Origin: VRUE01 sp033856275
GTDB lineage: Bacteria; Actinomycetota; Thermoleophilia; Solirubrobacterales; 70-9
Assembly (NCBI GenBank): GCA_033856275.1
Contig: JAWVFJ010000038.1
Location: forward strand, 9,533-73,532
DNA length: 64,000 nt
Direction: 5' to 3'
How positions within the stretch are numbered: the first letter of the stretch is position 1; each line of letters begins with the position of its first letter. The notes beneath the pieces were generated by a model, which made no database searches, had not been told where the DNA came from, and saw only the letters and a program-made list of their open reading frames with translations. A program made the translations under genes and the position numbers. This document shows positions 34,354-42,572 of this stretch, piece after piece.

Positions 34354-35106
34354 CTAGCGCCGCTTCTTCTTCTTTTTGGGCGGCGGTGGTGGTGGCTTCG
34401 CTTCCTGAATGGCCGCCGCCGTAGCCACATGCGGCGGCGGAATCACCCGCTGGATCACATATTGCTGGCCGATCGTCCAGAAGTTGGTCGTGATCCAGTA
34501 GAGAACGAGGCCGGCCGGGAAGCTGATCACGAAAGGGACGAAGATGAAGGGCAGCACGAACATCATCGTCCGCTGGCTTTTATCGGCGGTTACCGCCATC
34601 ACCATGCCTGAAACCAGCTGGGTCCCGACATAGAGGATCAGCAGCGCGATCAGTTCCCCCCCATGTGCCTTCGCCGTCAGGTCGTTGATGAAGAGGAAGG
34701 ACGCTTCCGAGCCGCAGTGGCCCGCTTCGCAGCCGATATCGCTCGGCAGCTCGTGACGCAGGACGTAGAAGAGGGTGATGAAGACCGGCAGCTGGGCGAT
34801 CAGCGGGATGCAGGAGGCAAAGGGATTGACTTTGTTCTCCTGGTAGAAGCGCATCATCTCCTGCTGCATGCGCTGCCGATCGTTTTTGTATTTTGCCTGG
34901 ATCTCTTTGATCTGCGGCTGCAAGGCCTGCAACGCGCGCATGCCCTTCAGCTGCCGGTAGGTGAGAGGGATGAGCAGGGCCCGGGTGACGATCGTCAGGG
35001 CGATGATCGACATGCCCCAGCTCAGTCCGGCGTTGTCGTGGAAGAACTGCAGGACGGCGTTGGCGACGTCGATCAGCGGCTGCAGGATGTTCGCCACGGG
35101 GATCAC
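34354..35106 (-). CDS. yidC: Membrane protein insertase YidC
   Basis: A 250-residue short-type YidC without the large periplasmic domain. It has a helix hairpin start (GLSWGMSIIALTIVTRALLIPLTYRQLKGMRALQ), the conserved cytoplasmic coiled loop (IKEIQAKYKNDRQRMQQEMMRFYQENKVNPFASCIPLIAQLP) and four further helices, with the hydrophilic-groove Arg in VTRALLIP. The tail is Pro- and Lys-rich (PPPPPPKKKKKRR), typical for ribosome contact. It overlaps yidD by four bases. Confidence 0.97.
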   Translation of the reverse strand: MIPVANILQPLIDVANAVLQFFHDNAGLSWGMSIIALTIVTRALLIPLTYRQLKGMRALQALQPQIKEIQAKYKNDRQRMQQEMMRFYQENKVNPFASCIPLIAQLPVFITLFYVLRHELPSDIGCEAGHCGSEASFLFINDLTAKAHGGELIALLILYVGTQLVSGMVMAVTADKSQRTMMFVLPFIFVPFVISFPAGLVLYWITTNFWTIGQQYVIQRVIPPPHVATAAAIQEAKPPPPPPKKKKKRR

Positions 35107-35375
35107 GTATGCGCCTCACCGTGATGAGCAGCCGGCTCCACCGGACCCGCCCTGAGCGTGAAGCGCTCTGGAACAGGGTCGAAGCCGCCGTGGCTAAAAG
35201 GATTGCAGCGCAGCACTCTCCAAGCGGCAAGTACCGCGCCGCGGGCGGCACCAAAGCGCCGTATGGACTCCGCCGCGTAGGCCGAACAGGTTGGCTCGTA
35301 ACGGCAGCGGCGCGGGAAGGCCGGCGAGATCCAGCGCTGATAGGCGCCGATGAGAGCCGACAGAGTGCGTTTCAC
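35103..35375 (-). CDS. yidD: Membrane protein insertion efficiency factor YidD
   Basis: A 90-residue YidD with the invariant core IGAYQRWISPAFPRRCRYEPTCSAYAAESIRRFGAARGAVLAAWRVLRCNPFSHGGFDPVP, including the paired cysteines. The GTG start at 35375 overlaps the end of rnpA by four bases and falls inside the parS-like palindrome at 35368-35383. Confidence 0.96.
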   Translation of the reverse strand: MKRTLSALIGAYQRWISPAFPRRCRYEPTCSAYAAESIRRFGAARGAVLAAWRVLRCNPFSHGGFDPVPERFTLRAGPVEPAAHHGEAHT

Positions 35376-35383
35376 GTGGAACG
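35368..35383. promoter_or_regulatory. parS-like ParB-binding site
   Basis: The 14-mer GTTTCACGTGGAAC (35369-35382) differs from the parS consensus GTTTCACGTGAAAC at one base. It sits at the rnpA/yidD overlap, includes the yidD start codon and lies within 1 kb of dnaA, where parS sites normally cluster. parA and parB are encoded 2-4 kb away. Confidence 0.75.
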
Positions 35384-35740
35384 CCTCTTCCCCGCAGAGT
35401 CTGCAAGGGCCTCCTCGATGCTGGACCGAACTCCTGCAGAGCCATCGCGCTCGATCAGATCACCGATCTCTGGCCGGGCAACGAGGACAAAGTCGTGCTG
35501 AGCGGGCAATCGATCCGAAAGGCCCCAGAAGGTCTCTCGCAGAACCCGCTTGACGCGATTGCGATCGACGGCGCCGCCAATCTTGCGACTGACAGAAACG
35601 CCGAGCCTCATCTCGTCCTCCTCGTCGTCCCCGCGGGGGAAGCTGTAGAGAACGAGATAGCGGGTTGCATGTGATGATCCGTCGCGATAGACGCGGTCGA
35701 ACTCGCCGCTGCGCGAAAGGCGGCGTCGTTTCGCCGCCAT
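35372..35740 (-). CDS. rnpA: Ribonuclease P protein component
   Basis: A 122-residue RnpA: basic N-terminus (AAKRRRLSRSGEFDRVYRDG), RLGVSVSRKIGGAVDRNRVKRVLRE with the RNR signature that binds the RNase P RNA, and FVLVARPEIGDL. It matures tRNA 5' ends with the RNA subunit. Its ATG follows directly after the rpmH stop with no gap, so expression is tied to L34. The C-terminal tail ends RRST. Confidence 0.97.
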   Translation of the reverse strand: MAAKRRRLSRSGEFDRVYRDGSSHATRYLVLYSFPRGDDEEDEMRLGVSVSRKIGGAVDRNRVKRVLRETFWGLSDRLPAQHDFVLVARPEIGDLIERDGSAGVRSSIEEALADSAGKRRST

Positions 35741-35875
35741 CTAGGGAGTTAGGCGCTTCCGGCCTTTGCGGCGACGGCGCTTGAGGATCGCCCGGCCTCC
35801 ACGCGTGCTCATCCGCGCCCGGAATCCGTGCGTCTTTGCCCGCTTCCGCTTCTTCGGCTGATAAGTCCGCTTCAT
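35741..35875 (-). CDS. rpmH: 50S ribosomal protein L34
   Basis: A 44-residue protein: MKRTYQPKKRKRAKTHGFRA at the start, then RMSTRGGRAILKRRRRKGRKRL. This is a complete, canonical L34 with the usual very basic composition. Its TAG stop is immediately followed by the rnpA ATG. It is divergent from dnaA, the standard layout at bacterial origins. Confidence 0.97.
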   Translation of the reverse strand: MKRTYQPKKRKRAKTHGFRARMSTRGGRAILKRRRRKGRKRLTP

Positions 35876-35995
35876 CGGGCGTCGCAGTATACGGACGCGC
35901 CGCGCGCCGGGTGAACTCGGCGCAGAAATGATTTCAGCGGCATTTGCGGGGCGACCGATTTCAGCTCATCCGAGCGCCGCTATGGTCGGCCGCCG
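35876..35995. promoter_or_regulatory. rpmH-dnaA divergent region
   Basis: A 120-bp region that must contain promoters for rpmH (minus) and dnaA (plus). ATTTCAGC occurs twice (about 35931 and 35960, about 30 bp apart). I see no good DnaA box (TTWTNCACA) here, so the initiator sites seem to be on the other side of dnaA. Confidence 0.4.
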
Positions 35996-37324
35996 GTGCA
36001 CGATGGCACGGAAAGACAAGATCTCGATTCCCTCTGGAGGGACATTCAGGACCGCTTGCGGGCCTCGGTCCCGCACTCCACTTTTCAGCTCTGGCTGGAG
36101 CCGCTGAAGGTCGCTGGCACCCAGGCTGAGACGCTCCTCCTCGCCGCCCCGGACGGCATCCGTGCCTGGACCGAGCGCCGTTACTCGGGATTGATCCTGG
36201 AGGCGCTTGCCGGAGCGGGGTCGCGGCTTCGAGGTGTCCGCTTCCTGGCAGAGGGAGAGGAAATGGGAATCGGCGCGAAACGCGCGCTGGGCCTAGACCT
36301 CAACGCCAACTACACCTTCGATCGCTTTGTCATCGGCCCCGGGAACCGTGCCGCTCACGCCGCTGCCCTAGCCGTTGCCGAGGCGCCGTCGGAGGCCTAC
36401 AACCCGCTCTTCCTCCACGGTCCGCCCGGGCTCGGCAAGACCCACCTGCTGGTCGCTATCGCCAACTACCTAAACACCTCCGTGCCGGGCTTGAACGTGC
36501 GCTACACGACCGCCGAGTGCTTCACCAACGAGTTCGTCACCGCTCTGCGCAGCGCTGGCGCGGAGGCGTTTAAGAGGCGCTACCGCGACCTCGATGTCCT
36601 ACTCGTCGACGACGTCCAGTTCCTCGAGGGCAAGCGCCACACCGAAGATGAGTTCTTCCACACCTTCAATGCGCTCTATGAAGGCGGCAGCCAACTCGTC
36701 CTCTCCGCCGACCGCATTCCCAGCGAGCTGTCAACCCTGGAGTCGCGACTGCGAGATCGCTTCGAGTGGGGCCTGACCGTGGCCGTCGAACCACCCAACC
36801 TGGCGACCCGCCTTACTGTCCTGCGCCGCTTGGTGCGGGAGGCAGGCATCGATACGGAGGGCGACGTACTTGCCGAGTTGGCTCGCCGGATCGACGTCAA
36901 CGTGCGCCAGTTGCATGGCGCCTTGACCCGTGTGATCGCCCACGCCTCGCTCACCGCCAAGCCACTCAGCCCCGAGCTGATCGATGCCGTGATCCCCCAA
37001 GTCATACGAGCGCCGGACCAGACTCCAGTCGAAGACATCCAACAGCGGGTTTCCATCGCCTTCGGCATCTCCCGGGCCGAGCTGGTCGGTTCGACCCGCG
37101 CGGCCACCCCGCTCAGTGCCCGGCAGGTCGCGATCTACCTCACGCGCGAGCTGACCGACCTCTCGCTTCCCCAGATCGGCCGCCTCTTCGGCGGCCGTGA
37201 TCACTCAACCGTTCTCAACTCAATTCGTCGTGCCGAAGCCCGCTTCAGCGAGGACGCGACGCTTGCGGCCCAGGTCAAGGAGCTGCGCTGCGCAATCCAC
37301 AGCGGCTCCACAGGCCGATCCTGA
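35996..37324 (+). CDS. dnaA: Chromosomal replication initiator DnaA
   Basis: A 442-residue DnaA. Domain I (about 8-85, LWRDIQDRL...STFQLWLEPL) is joined by a very short domain II to the AAA+ domain: NYTFDRFVIGPGNRAAHAAA, Walker A GPPGLGKTHLL (about 142-150), Walker B LLVDDVQFLEGK, and sensor motifs. Domain IV contains SARQVAIYLTRELTDLSLPQIGRLFGGRDHSTV, the DnaA-box-binding signature. The GTG start at 35996 is used. The short linker domain is the main difference from streptomycete DnaA. Confidence 0.98.
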   Translation: MHDGTERQDLDSLWRDIQDRLRASVPHSTFQLWLEPLKVAGTQAETLLLAAPDGIRAWTERRYSGLILEALAGAGSRLRGVRFLAEGEEMGIGAKRALGLDLNANYTFDRFVIGPGNRAAHAAALAVAEAPSEAYNPLFLHGPPGLGKTHLLVAIANYLNTSVPGLNVRYTTAECFTNEFVTALRSAGAEAFKRRYRDLDVLLVDDVQFLEGKRHTEDEFFHTFNALYEGGSQLVLSADRIPSELSTLESRLRDRFEWGLTVAVEPPNLATRLTVLRRLVREAGIDTEGDVLAELARRIDVNVRQLHGALTRVIAHASLTAKPLSPELIDAVIPQVIRAPDQTPVEDIQQRVSIAFGISRAELVGSTRAATPLSARQVAIYLTRELTDLSLPQIGRLFGGRDHSTVLNSIRRAEARFSEDATLAAQVKELRCAIHSGSTGRS

Positions 37325-37460
37325 CGGCCGACGGCACTGTAAGAATCAATGCTTTCCCACAGATCCCTCCACAGCCCGCTAACGGCTAGCCAATGCGGAG
37401 TTCGTGGCAATCTCGCGCTTTTCCACAAGTCCTAATCCAACTCAAGAAGGCATCAATCAC
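37325..37460. other. Putative oriC: dnaA-dnaN intergenic region with DnaA boxes
   Basis: A 136-bp region containing three same-orientation DnaA-box-like 9-mers: TTTCCCACA (37353-37361), CCCTCCACA (37365-37373) and TTTTCCACA (37419-37427). Only the last fits TTWTNCACA fully. It is AT-richer than the surrounding DNA (AAGAATCAATGC). The dnaA-dnaN gap is the usual actinobacterial oriC position, but this one is short and box-poor. Confidence 0.6.
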
Positions 37461-38567
37461 TTGAAGCTGACAACCAAACGTGACGAGCTAGTCGCAAAGC
37501 TCTCGGTAGTCTCCCGAGCTGTTTCAACGCGCGCCGCGACCCAGTCTCTCTCCGGGATCCTGCTCAGCGCGGATGGCGACGGGATCAGCCTCTGCGCAAC
37601 CGATCTCGAGATGGGCTTGAAGACGAAACTGGCGGCCGAGGCCGATGGCGACGGTTCGGTTCTCCTCCCGGGTCGGCTCCTCGCCGAAGTCTCCCGTTCG
37701 CTCGGCGATCCGCTCGTCGAGATCGAGTTGCGCGAGACAGAGCGCGACGTTGAGATTCGCAGCGGCGGCTCGAGCTTCCACCTGCGAGTTCTGCCGAGCG
37801 AGGACTTCCCCACCTTTCCCGAGGAAGAGGGCGAGCCCCTTTCGATCCCGGCGGCCGCGCTTGCCGCGACGGTGGAACTGGTCGCTCGGGCCGCTTCGCG
37901 CGACGACATGCGCCCAGTGCTGACCGGGGTCCTGGTCAGCGCCAATGGCTCGGAGATGACGATGGTCGCTACCGACTCCTATCGGCTCGCGGTCAAGCGC
38001 ACCGAGCTGGACGCGGCCATCGGTGGCGATCTCGAGGCGAACATCCCGGCCAAGGCCCTGCGCGAGCTGGGCAGGATCGTCTCCGCTGACGGCGTCGAGA
38101 CGGTTTCCGTTGCACTGCAGCGCAACCAGGCCATTTTCAAGGCAGGGGACATCGTCCTCAATACGAGGCTGATCGAGGGCCAATTCCCCAACTTTCGACA
38201 GCTCCTGCCGGAGTCCTACGAGCACGACGTGCGGCTGCCCCGCCACGAGCTCCTCGACGTCGTCCGCCGGATCAGCCAGCTCGCCCAGCGCAACGCGCCG
38301 CTGCGCCTCTCCTTCGCGCCCGGAGAACTGACGATCGCGGCCTCGACACCCGATGTCGGGGACGCCGAAGAGACCATGCCGGCTGCCTTCGAGGGAGAGC
38401 CGCTGGAGATCGGCTTCAACCCGGAGTTCCTCCGCGAGGGGATCGAAAGCGTCGAGGGCGACGAGGTGATGCTGCGTTTGATCTCGCCCTTGCGGCCCGG
38501 TCTGCTGCAGCCGGTCGACAACGAAGACTTCCGCTACCTGGTGATGCCGATCCGCCTCAACGTGTGA
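37461..38567 (+). CDS. dnaN: DNA polymerase III beta sliding clamp
   Basis: A 368-residue three-domain clamp. The TTG at 37461 is chosen (AAGAAGG upstream), giving MKLTTKRDELVAKLSVVSRAV. Further marks are ATDLEMGLKTKL, ATDSYRLAVKRTEL, LPESYEHDVRLPRHELLDVVRR and a C-terminus ending YLVMPIRL, the conserved cleft-forming strand. It loads on DNA as a dimer ring and tethers polymerases. An earlier in-frame GTG at 37404 would overlap the DnaA boxes and is not preferred. Confidence 0.97.
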   Translation: MKLTTKRDELVAKLSVVSRAVSTRAATQSLSGILLSADGDGISLCATDLEMGLKTKLAAEADGDGSVLLPGRLLAEVSRSLGDPLVEIELRETERDVEIRSGGSSFHLRVLPSEDFPTFPEEEGEPLSIPAAALAATVELVARAASRDDMRPVLTGVLVSANGSEMTMVATDSYRLAVKRTELDAAIGGDLEANIPAKALRELGRIVSADGVETVSVALQRNQAIFKAGDIVLNTRLIEGQFPNFRQLLPESYEHDVRLPRHELLDVVRRISQLAQRNAPLRLSFAPGELTIAASTPDVGDAEETMPAAFEGEPLEIGFNPEFLREGIESVEGDEVMLRLISPLRPGLLQPVDNEDFRYLVMPIRLNV

Positions 38568-38574
38568 GGCCACG

Positions 38575-39666
38575 GTGCTGGTCTCCGCCTTCGAAGCGAG
38601 ACCGCTGCGGAGCCTGGCGCAGGCTCGGATCGAGCTGGCGCCGGGGATCCTCAGCCTCGTCGGTCCCAACGGCGTCGGCAAGACGAACCTGCTCGAGGCG
38701 CTCTACTTCGCCCTAACCGGGCGCTCGTTCCGAACCTCCGACCGCCGCGACCTGATTCCGCTCGGTGGCTCCTTCGCCCGCGCTGAAGCGACGATTTGCG
38801 ACGAGGACGGGATCGAGCGCCACCTGCTCGCCTCCGTCAGCCGCGCCGAGGGGCGCCGACATCTGCTCGACGGAGACGCCGCCGATCCCGCCACGCTGGC
38901 ACGCAGCAGGCCCCCCATAGCGGTCTTCTCACCGGACCGGCTCAGCTTGATCAAGGGCGCGCCGGCAGAGCGACGCGCCCACCTCGACGGCTTCGTTGCC
39001 GCCCGCTGGCCCCACCGCGTCGATTTGCGCCGGCACTTCGGTCAGGCGCTGGCACAGCGCAACGCGCTGGTCGCTCGCTTGACGGCGGGCCATGGAGCGC
39101 CGGCTCAGCTGGATACCTGGGACGCGACCCTCGCCGAGGCCGCGGCGGCGCTTATTGCCGCTCGCGCGGAGGCGGCCGCCGAGCTCGCCGCGCCGTTCGG
39201 CGCAGCCGCGGCAGAGCTGGGCCTCGAGGGCGGCGGAGAGATCGAGTACGCACCACGGGCCGCTGGCACCGCCGAGGAGATCCGCGCCGGTCTGGCCGAG
39301 CGCCGCGAGGCCGATCTGCGCCTTGGACGAACCTCATGGGGTCCGCATCTCGACGACCTCAAGATTGCCGCCGCCGGCCGCTCCCTGCGTCGGTACGGCT
39401 CGCAGGGCCAGCAACGCGCCGCTCTGCTGGCTCTGATCTTCGCCGAGCGCGACGTCCTGCTGGCGGCACGCCGGGTTGTGCCCCTACTCCTGCTCGACGA
39501 CGTGATGAGCGAGCTCGACCCGGACCGCCGCCGGCGCTTGGTCGAACGCCTTACCGGCGCCGGCCAGGTTCTGATCTCTGCGGCCGCAGAGGATTCGCTA
39601 CCGACGTCGTCGTCGGTCCAGATCGTGCCGATGCCGCTCCTTTCCGAGCAGGCCGCAGCGGCATGA
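38575..39666 (+). CDS. recF: DNA replication/repair protein RecF
   Basis: A 363-residue SMC-like ATPase. Walker A is GPNGVGKTNLLEALYFALTGRSFR near residue 30, the RecF-specific FSPDRLSLIKGAPAERRAHLD follows, and the C-terminus has SQGQQRAALLALIFAER (signature) and LLLLDDVMSELD (Walker B). It helps load RecA at gaps. It starts at GTG seven bases after dnaN and overlaps the next gene by four bases. Confidence 0.97.
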   Translation: MLVSAFEARPLRSLAQARIELAPGILSLVGPNGVGKTNLLEALYFALTGRSFRTSDRRDLIPLGGSFARAEATICDEDGIERHLLASVSRAEGRRHLLDGDAADPATLARSRPPIAVFSPDRLSLIKGAPAERRAHLDGFVAARWPHRVDLRRHFGQALAQRNALVARLTAGHGAPAQLDTWDATLAEAAAALIAARAEAAAELAAPFGAAAAELGLEGGGEIEYAPRAAGTAEEIRAGLAERREADLRLGRTSWGPHLDDLKIAAAGRSLRRYGSQGQQRAALLALIFAERDVLLAARRVVPLLLLDDVMSELDPDRRRRLVERLTGAGQVLISAAAEDSLPTSSSVQIVPMPLLSEQAAAA

Positions 39667-39968
39667 GCCGCCGATCCGCTCCGCGACCCGCCGGGAGCGC
39701 CCTCCGCGCGGCGCTCGAGCGGGCGGCGCCGAAGACGCCCCTGGCCTCGCTGCAAGCGGCGTGGTCCGAGCTCGTCGGGGAGCGCATCGCGGCAGTCGCC
39801 AGCCCGGTCTCAGAACGTGGGGGAGAGGTGACCGTGAGCTGCTCGGATTCCGTCTGGGCGCAGGAGTTGGATTTGATGCAAGGGCAACTGATCGAGCGGC
39901 TGCGGGACAAGCTCGGAGAGCGAGCACCGAAGAGTTTGCGCTTCCGTGTGGGTAATGGCGAAAAGTAA
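39663..39968 (+). CDS. DciA-like (DUF721) protein
   Basis: A 101-residue protein of the DUF721 group: LASLQAAWSELVGERIAAVASPVSERGGEVTVSC, SVWAQELDLMQGQLIERLRDKLGE, LRFRVGN. DciA proteins of this family assist loading of the replicative helicase in bacteria without DnaC/DnaI. The recF-DUF721-gyrB order is conserved in actinobacteria. It starts within the recF stop (ATGA). Confidence 0.88.
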   Translation: MSRRSAPRPAGSALRAALERAAPKTPLASLQAAWSELVGERIAAVASPVSERGGEVTVSCSDSVWAQELDLMQGQLIERLRDKLGERAPKSLRFRVGNGEK

Positions 39969-40060
39969 TTTCATTTGTGGCGATTTGCAGGAGTTTTATT
40001 TCCCCCGAGGCGTCCGGCGGAGGGGTCAAACTGGTATCCTTATGTCAACTTGCATTTCTG

Positions 40061-40101
40061 CCCCGACCTTGGGCGGCAACAGCCCAGACGGTCGGGGTTT
40101 T
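40061..40101 (+). terminator. Terminator-like hairpin in the gyrB leader
   Basis: CCCCGACC (40061-40068) pairs with GGTCGGGG (40090-40097), with an inner TGGGC/GCCCA stem, followed by TTTT. This is the best intrinsic-terminator shape in the window. It lies only 24 bases before the gyrB start, so it either ends the dnaA-dciA transcript or attenuates gyrB. Confidence 0.7.
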
Positions 40102-40124
40102 CTATGAGAGCGGGAAGGGATTAA

Positions 40125-42554
40125 TTGCCTGAGAAGATGAAGCCGGCCGCGGCGCAGAAAGACGGAGCTGCCTCCTACGGGGCCAAGGACATCACCGTCC
40201 TCGAAGGCCTCGAAGCGGTTCGCAAGCGGCCCGGCATGTACATCGGCTCGACCGGGCCCCGTGGCCTGCACCACCTGGTCTACGAGGTCGTCGACAACTC
40301 GGTCGACGAGGCCCTGGCCGGTCACTGCGACCACGTCCGCGTGGTCCTCCATCCCGACAACAGCTGCACGGTCGCCGACAACGGCCGCGGCATCCCGGTC
40401 GATGAACTCAAGAAGGAGAAGCGCCCCGCTGCCGAGGTGGTGCTGACGACCCTGCACGCTGGCGGCAAGTTCGGCGACGGTGAGGGCTACAAGGTCTCCG
40501 GGGGCCTGCACGGAGTGGGGATCTCGGTCGTCAATGCTCTCTCCGAGCAGCTCCATCTCGAAATCAGCCGCGACGGTGCGGTCTGGACCCAGGACTACGC
40601 GCGGGGCAAGCCGCAGGCGGATCTCACCAAGGGCGAGGCGACCGATTCGACCGGGACCACGATCACCTTCCAGCCCGACGACGAGATCTTCGACGAGCTC
40701 GAGTTCGACTACGCCGTCCTCGCCGAGCGGCTGCGCGAGACCGCTTTCCTTACCCGCGGCTTGAAGATCGAGCTGATCGATGAGCGCGCCGCCGGCCAGA
40801 GCGACACCTTCCACTACGAGGGCGGCATCGTCGACTTCGTCGCCCACCTCAACGAAAACAAGGACGCCCTGCACCGCAAGACCGTCTACTTCGAGGGGGA
40901 GACCGAGGACGGCCAGGTCGAGGTGGCGATGCAGTGGAACTCCTCCTACCAGGAATCCGTCTTCAGCTTTGCCAACAACATCAACACCCACGAGGGTGGC
41001 TCCCACCTCTCAGGTTTCCGCTCGGCGCTGACCCGCACGCTTAATGCCTACGCGCGCGGCAAAGGGCTGCTCAAAGAGAAAGACGAGAACCTCACCGGCG
41101 ACGACGTCCGCGAGGGACTGACCGCGGTGATCTCGGTCAAGCTCGCCGACCCGCAGTTCGAGGGTCAGACAAAGACCAAGCTCGGCAACCCGCCGGTCGA
41201 GGGCCTGGTCAAGGAGACGGTCAACCGCAAGCTGGGCGAGTTCTTCGAGGAGAACCCCGGCGAAGCGAAACGTATTGTCGGCAAGGCTGTCGACGCAGCC
41301 AGGGCGCGTCAGGCGGCGCGCAAGGCCCGCGACCTGACCCGGCGCAAGTCGGCGTTGGAGAACTCGACCCTGCCGGGCAAGCTCGCGGATTGCACTGTGC
41401 GCGATCCGGCTCTCGCCGAGCTGTTCATAGTCGAGGGTGATTCCGCGGGCGGCTCCGCCAAGCAAGGGCGCGATCGCAACACCCAGGCAGTGCTGCCGCT
41501 GCGCGGCAAGATCATCAACGTCGAGAAGGCGCGGATCGACAAGGTCCTTTCCAACAACGAGATCCAGGCGCTGATCACCGCCGTCGGCACCGGCATCCGC
41601 GAGGAGTTCGACGTCAAAGAGGCCCGCTACCACAAGGTCGTGCTGATGACCGACGCTGACGTCGACGGCGCCCACATCCGCACGCTGGTGCTGACCTTCC
41701 TCTATCGCGAGATGCCGGAGCTGATCGAGGCGGGCTACGTCTACATCGCCAAGCCACCCCTCTACAAGCTGAAAAACGGCAAGCAGGAAACCTACGTCGA
41801 GAAGGAGTCCGAGCTCGAGGAGCTGCTGCTCCGCGACAAGCTCGAGCAGATGGAGGTGAGCGATGCCGAGGGCGCCTCGCACAAGCTGACCGCGACCCGC
41901 TGGCAGCGCTTCAACCGCCGGCTGAAGGAGCACGAGGGCTGGGCCGATTCGCTGCAGGCCGATTTCGGCCATGAGCTGGTCCGCTTCCTCGGCGAGTCGG
42001 AAGTGCTCGACAGGGGAGTCACCTCGCTGGCCGAGGTGAAGGACGTGATCAACGGCGACGCCGGCGAGGTCGAGCCTTTCGACACGGAGATCGTCTCCGA
42101 ATCTGGCGACGAGATCCTCGTCCGCGCGGTTCACCGGCGCGACGGGTTGGCCAAGGCCTTCGAGCTCACCGCCGGCCTCTTCGAGTCGCACGACTACCGG
42201 CGGCTGATCGAATCGCACGCGGAGCTGTTGAGCCAGGTAGGGCGGCCGCCTTTCAAGGTCTTGCTCGATCAGAAAGAGCGTACGGCCGAGTCGTTTGCCG
42301 AGCTGCGGCGGATGGTGATGGAGCTTGCTCGCCAGGGCGTGACGATGCAGCGCTTCAAGGGCCTGGGCGAGATGAATGCCGAACAGCTGCGCGAGACGAC
42401 AATGGACCCCGCAAGCCGCACGCTGGAGCGGGTACGGATCGACGACGCGGCAATGGCCGAGAAGATCTTCACCGACCTGATGGGCGACAAGGTCGAGCCG
42501 CGCAAGGCGTTCATCGAACGCCACGCGAAGGAGGTCAGGTTCCTTGACGTCTAG
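40125..42554 (+). CDS. gyrB: DNA gyrase subunit B (long form)
   Basis: A GyrB of about 809 residues. GHKL ATPase motifs are EVVDNSVDEALAGHC, DNGRGIPVD and GLHGVGISVVNALS; the TOPRIM motifs are VEGDSAGGSAKQGRDR (about 435) and TDADVDGAHIRTL (about 508). Between about 570 and 735 there is a roughly 165-residue insertion before FKGLGEMNAEQL, as in E. coli GyrB and unlike the about 675-residue mycobacterial form. Start is TTG at 40125 or ATG at 40137. It forms the A2B2 gyrase with the next gene. Confidence 0.97.
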   Translation: MPEKMKPAAAQKDGAASYGAKDITVLEGLEAVRKRPGMYIGSTGPRGLHHLVYEVVDNSVDEALAGHCDHVRVVLHPDNSCTVADNGRGIPVDELKKEKRPAAEVVLTTLHAGGKFGDGEGYKVSGGLHGVGISVVNALSEQLHLEISRDGAVWTQDYARGKPQADLTKGEATDSTGTTITFQPDDEIFDELEFDYAVLAERLRETAFLTRGLKIELIDERAAGQSDTFHYEGGIVDFVAHLNENKDALHRKTVYFEGETEDGQVEVAMQWNSSYQESVFSFANNINTHEGGSHLSGFRSALTRTLNAYARGKGLLKEKDENLTGDDVREGLTAVISVKLADPQFEGQTKTKLGNPPVEGLVKETVNRKLGEFFEENPGEAKRIVGKAVDAARARQAARKARDLTRRKSALENSTLPGKLADCTVRDPALAELFIVEGDSAGGSAKQGRDRNTQAVLPLRGKIINVEKARIDKVLSNNEIQALITAVGTGIREEFDVKEARYHKVVLMTDADVDGAHIRTLVLTFLYREMPELIEAGYVYIAKPPLYKLKNGKQETYVEKESELEELLLRDKLEQMEVSDAEGASHKLTATRWQRFNRRLKEHEGWADSLQADFGHELVRFLGESEVLDRGVTSLAEVKDVINGDAGEVEPFDTEIVSESGDEILVRAVHRRDGLAKAFELTAGLFESHDYRRLIESHAELLSQVGRPPFKVLLDQKERTAESFAELRRMVMELARQGVTMQRFKGLGEMNAEQLRETTMDPASRTLERVRIDDAAMAEKIFTDLMGDKVEPRKAFIERHAKEVRFLDV

Positions 42555-42572
42555 CGATTGGCGGGTGATCTA

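Noticed and set aside
35876..35995. oriC in the rpmH-dnaA gap
   Set aside because: No convincing DnaA boxes are seen there, while the dnaA-dnaN gap has three candidates.
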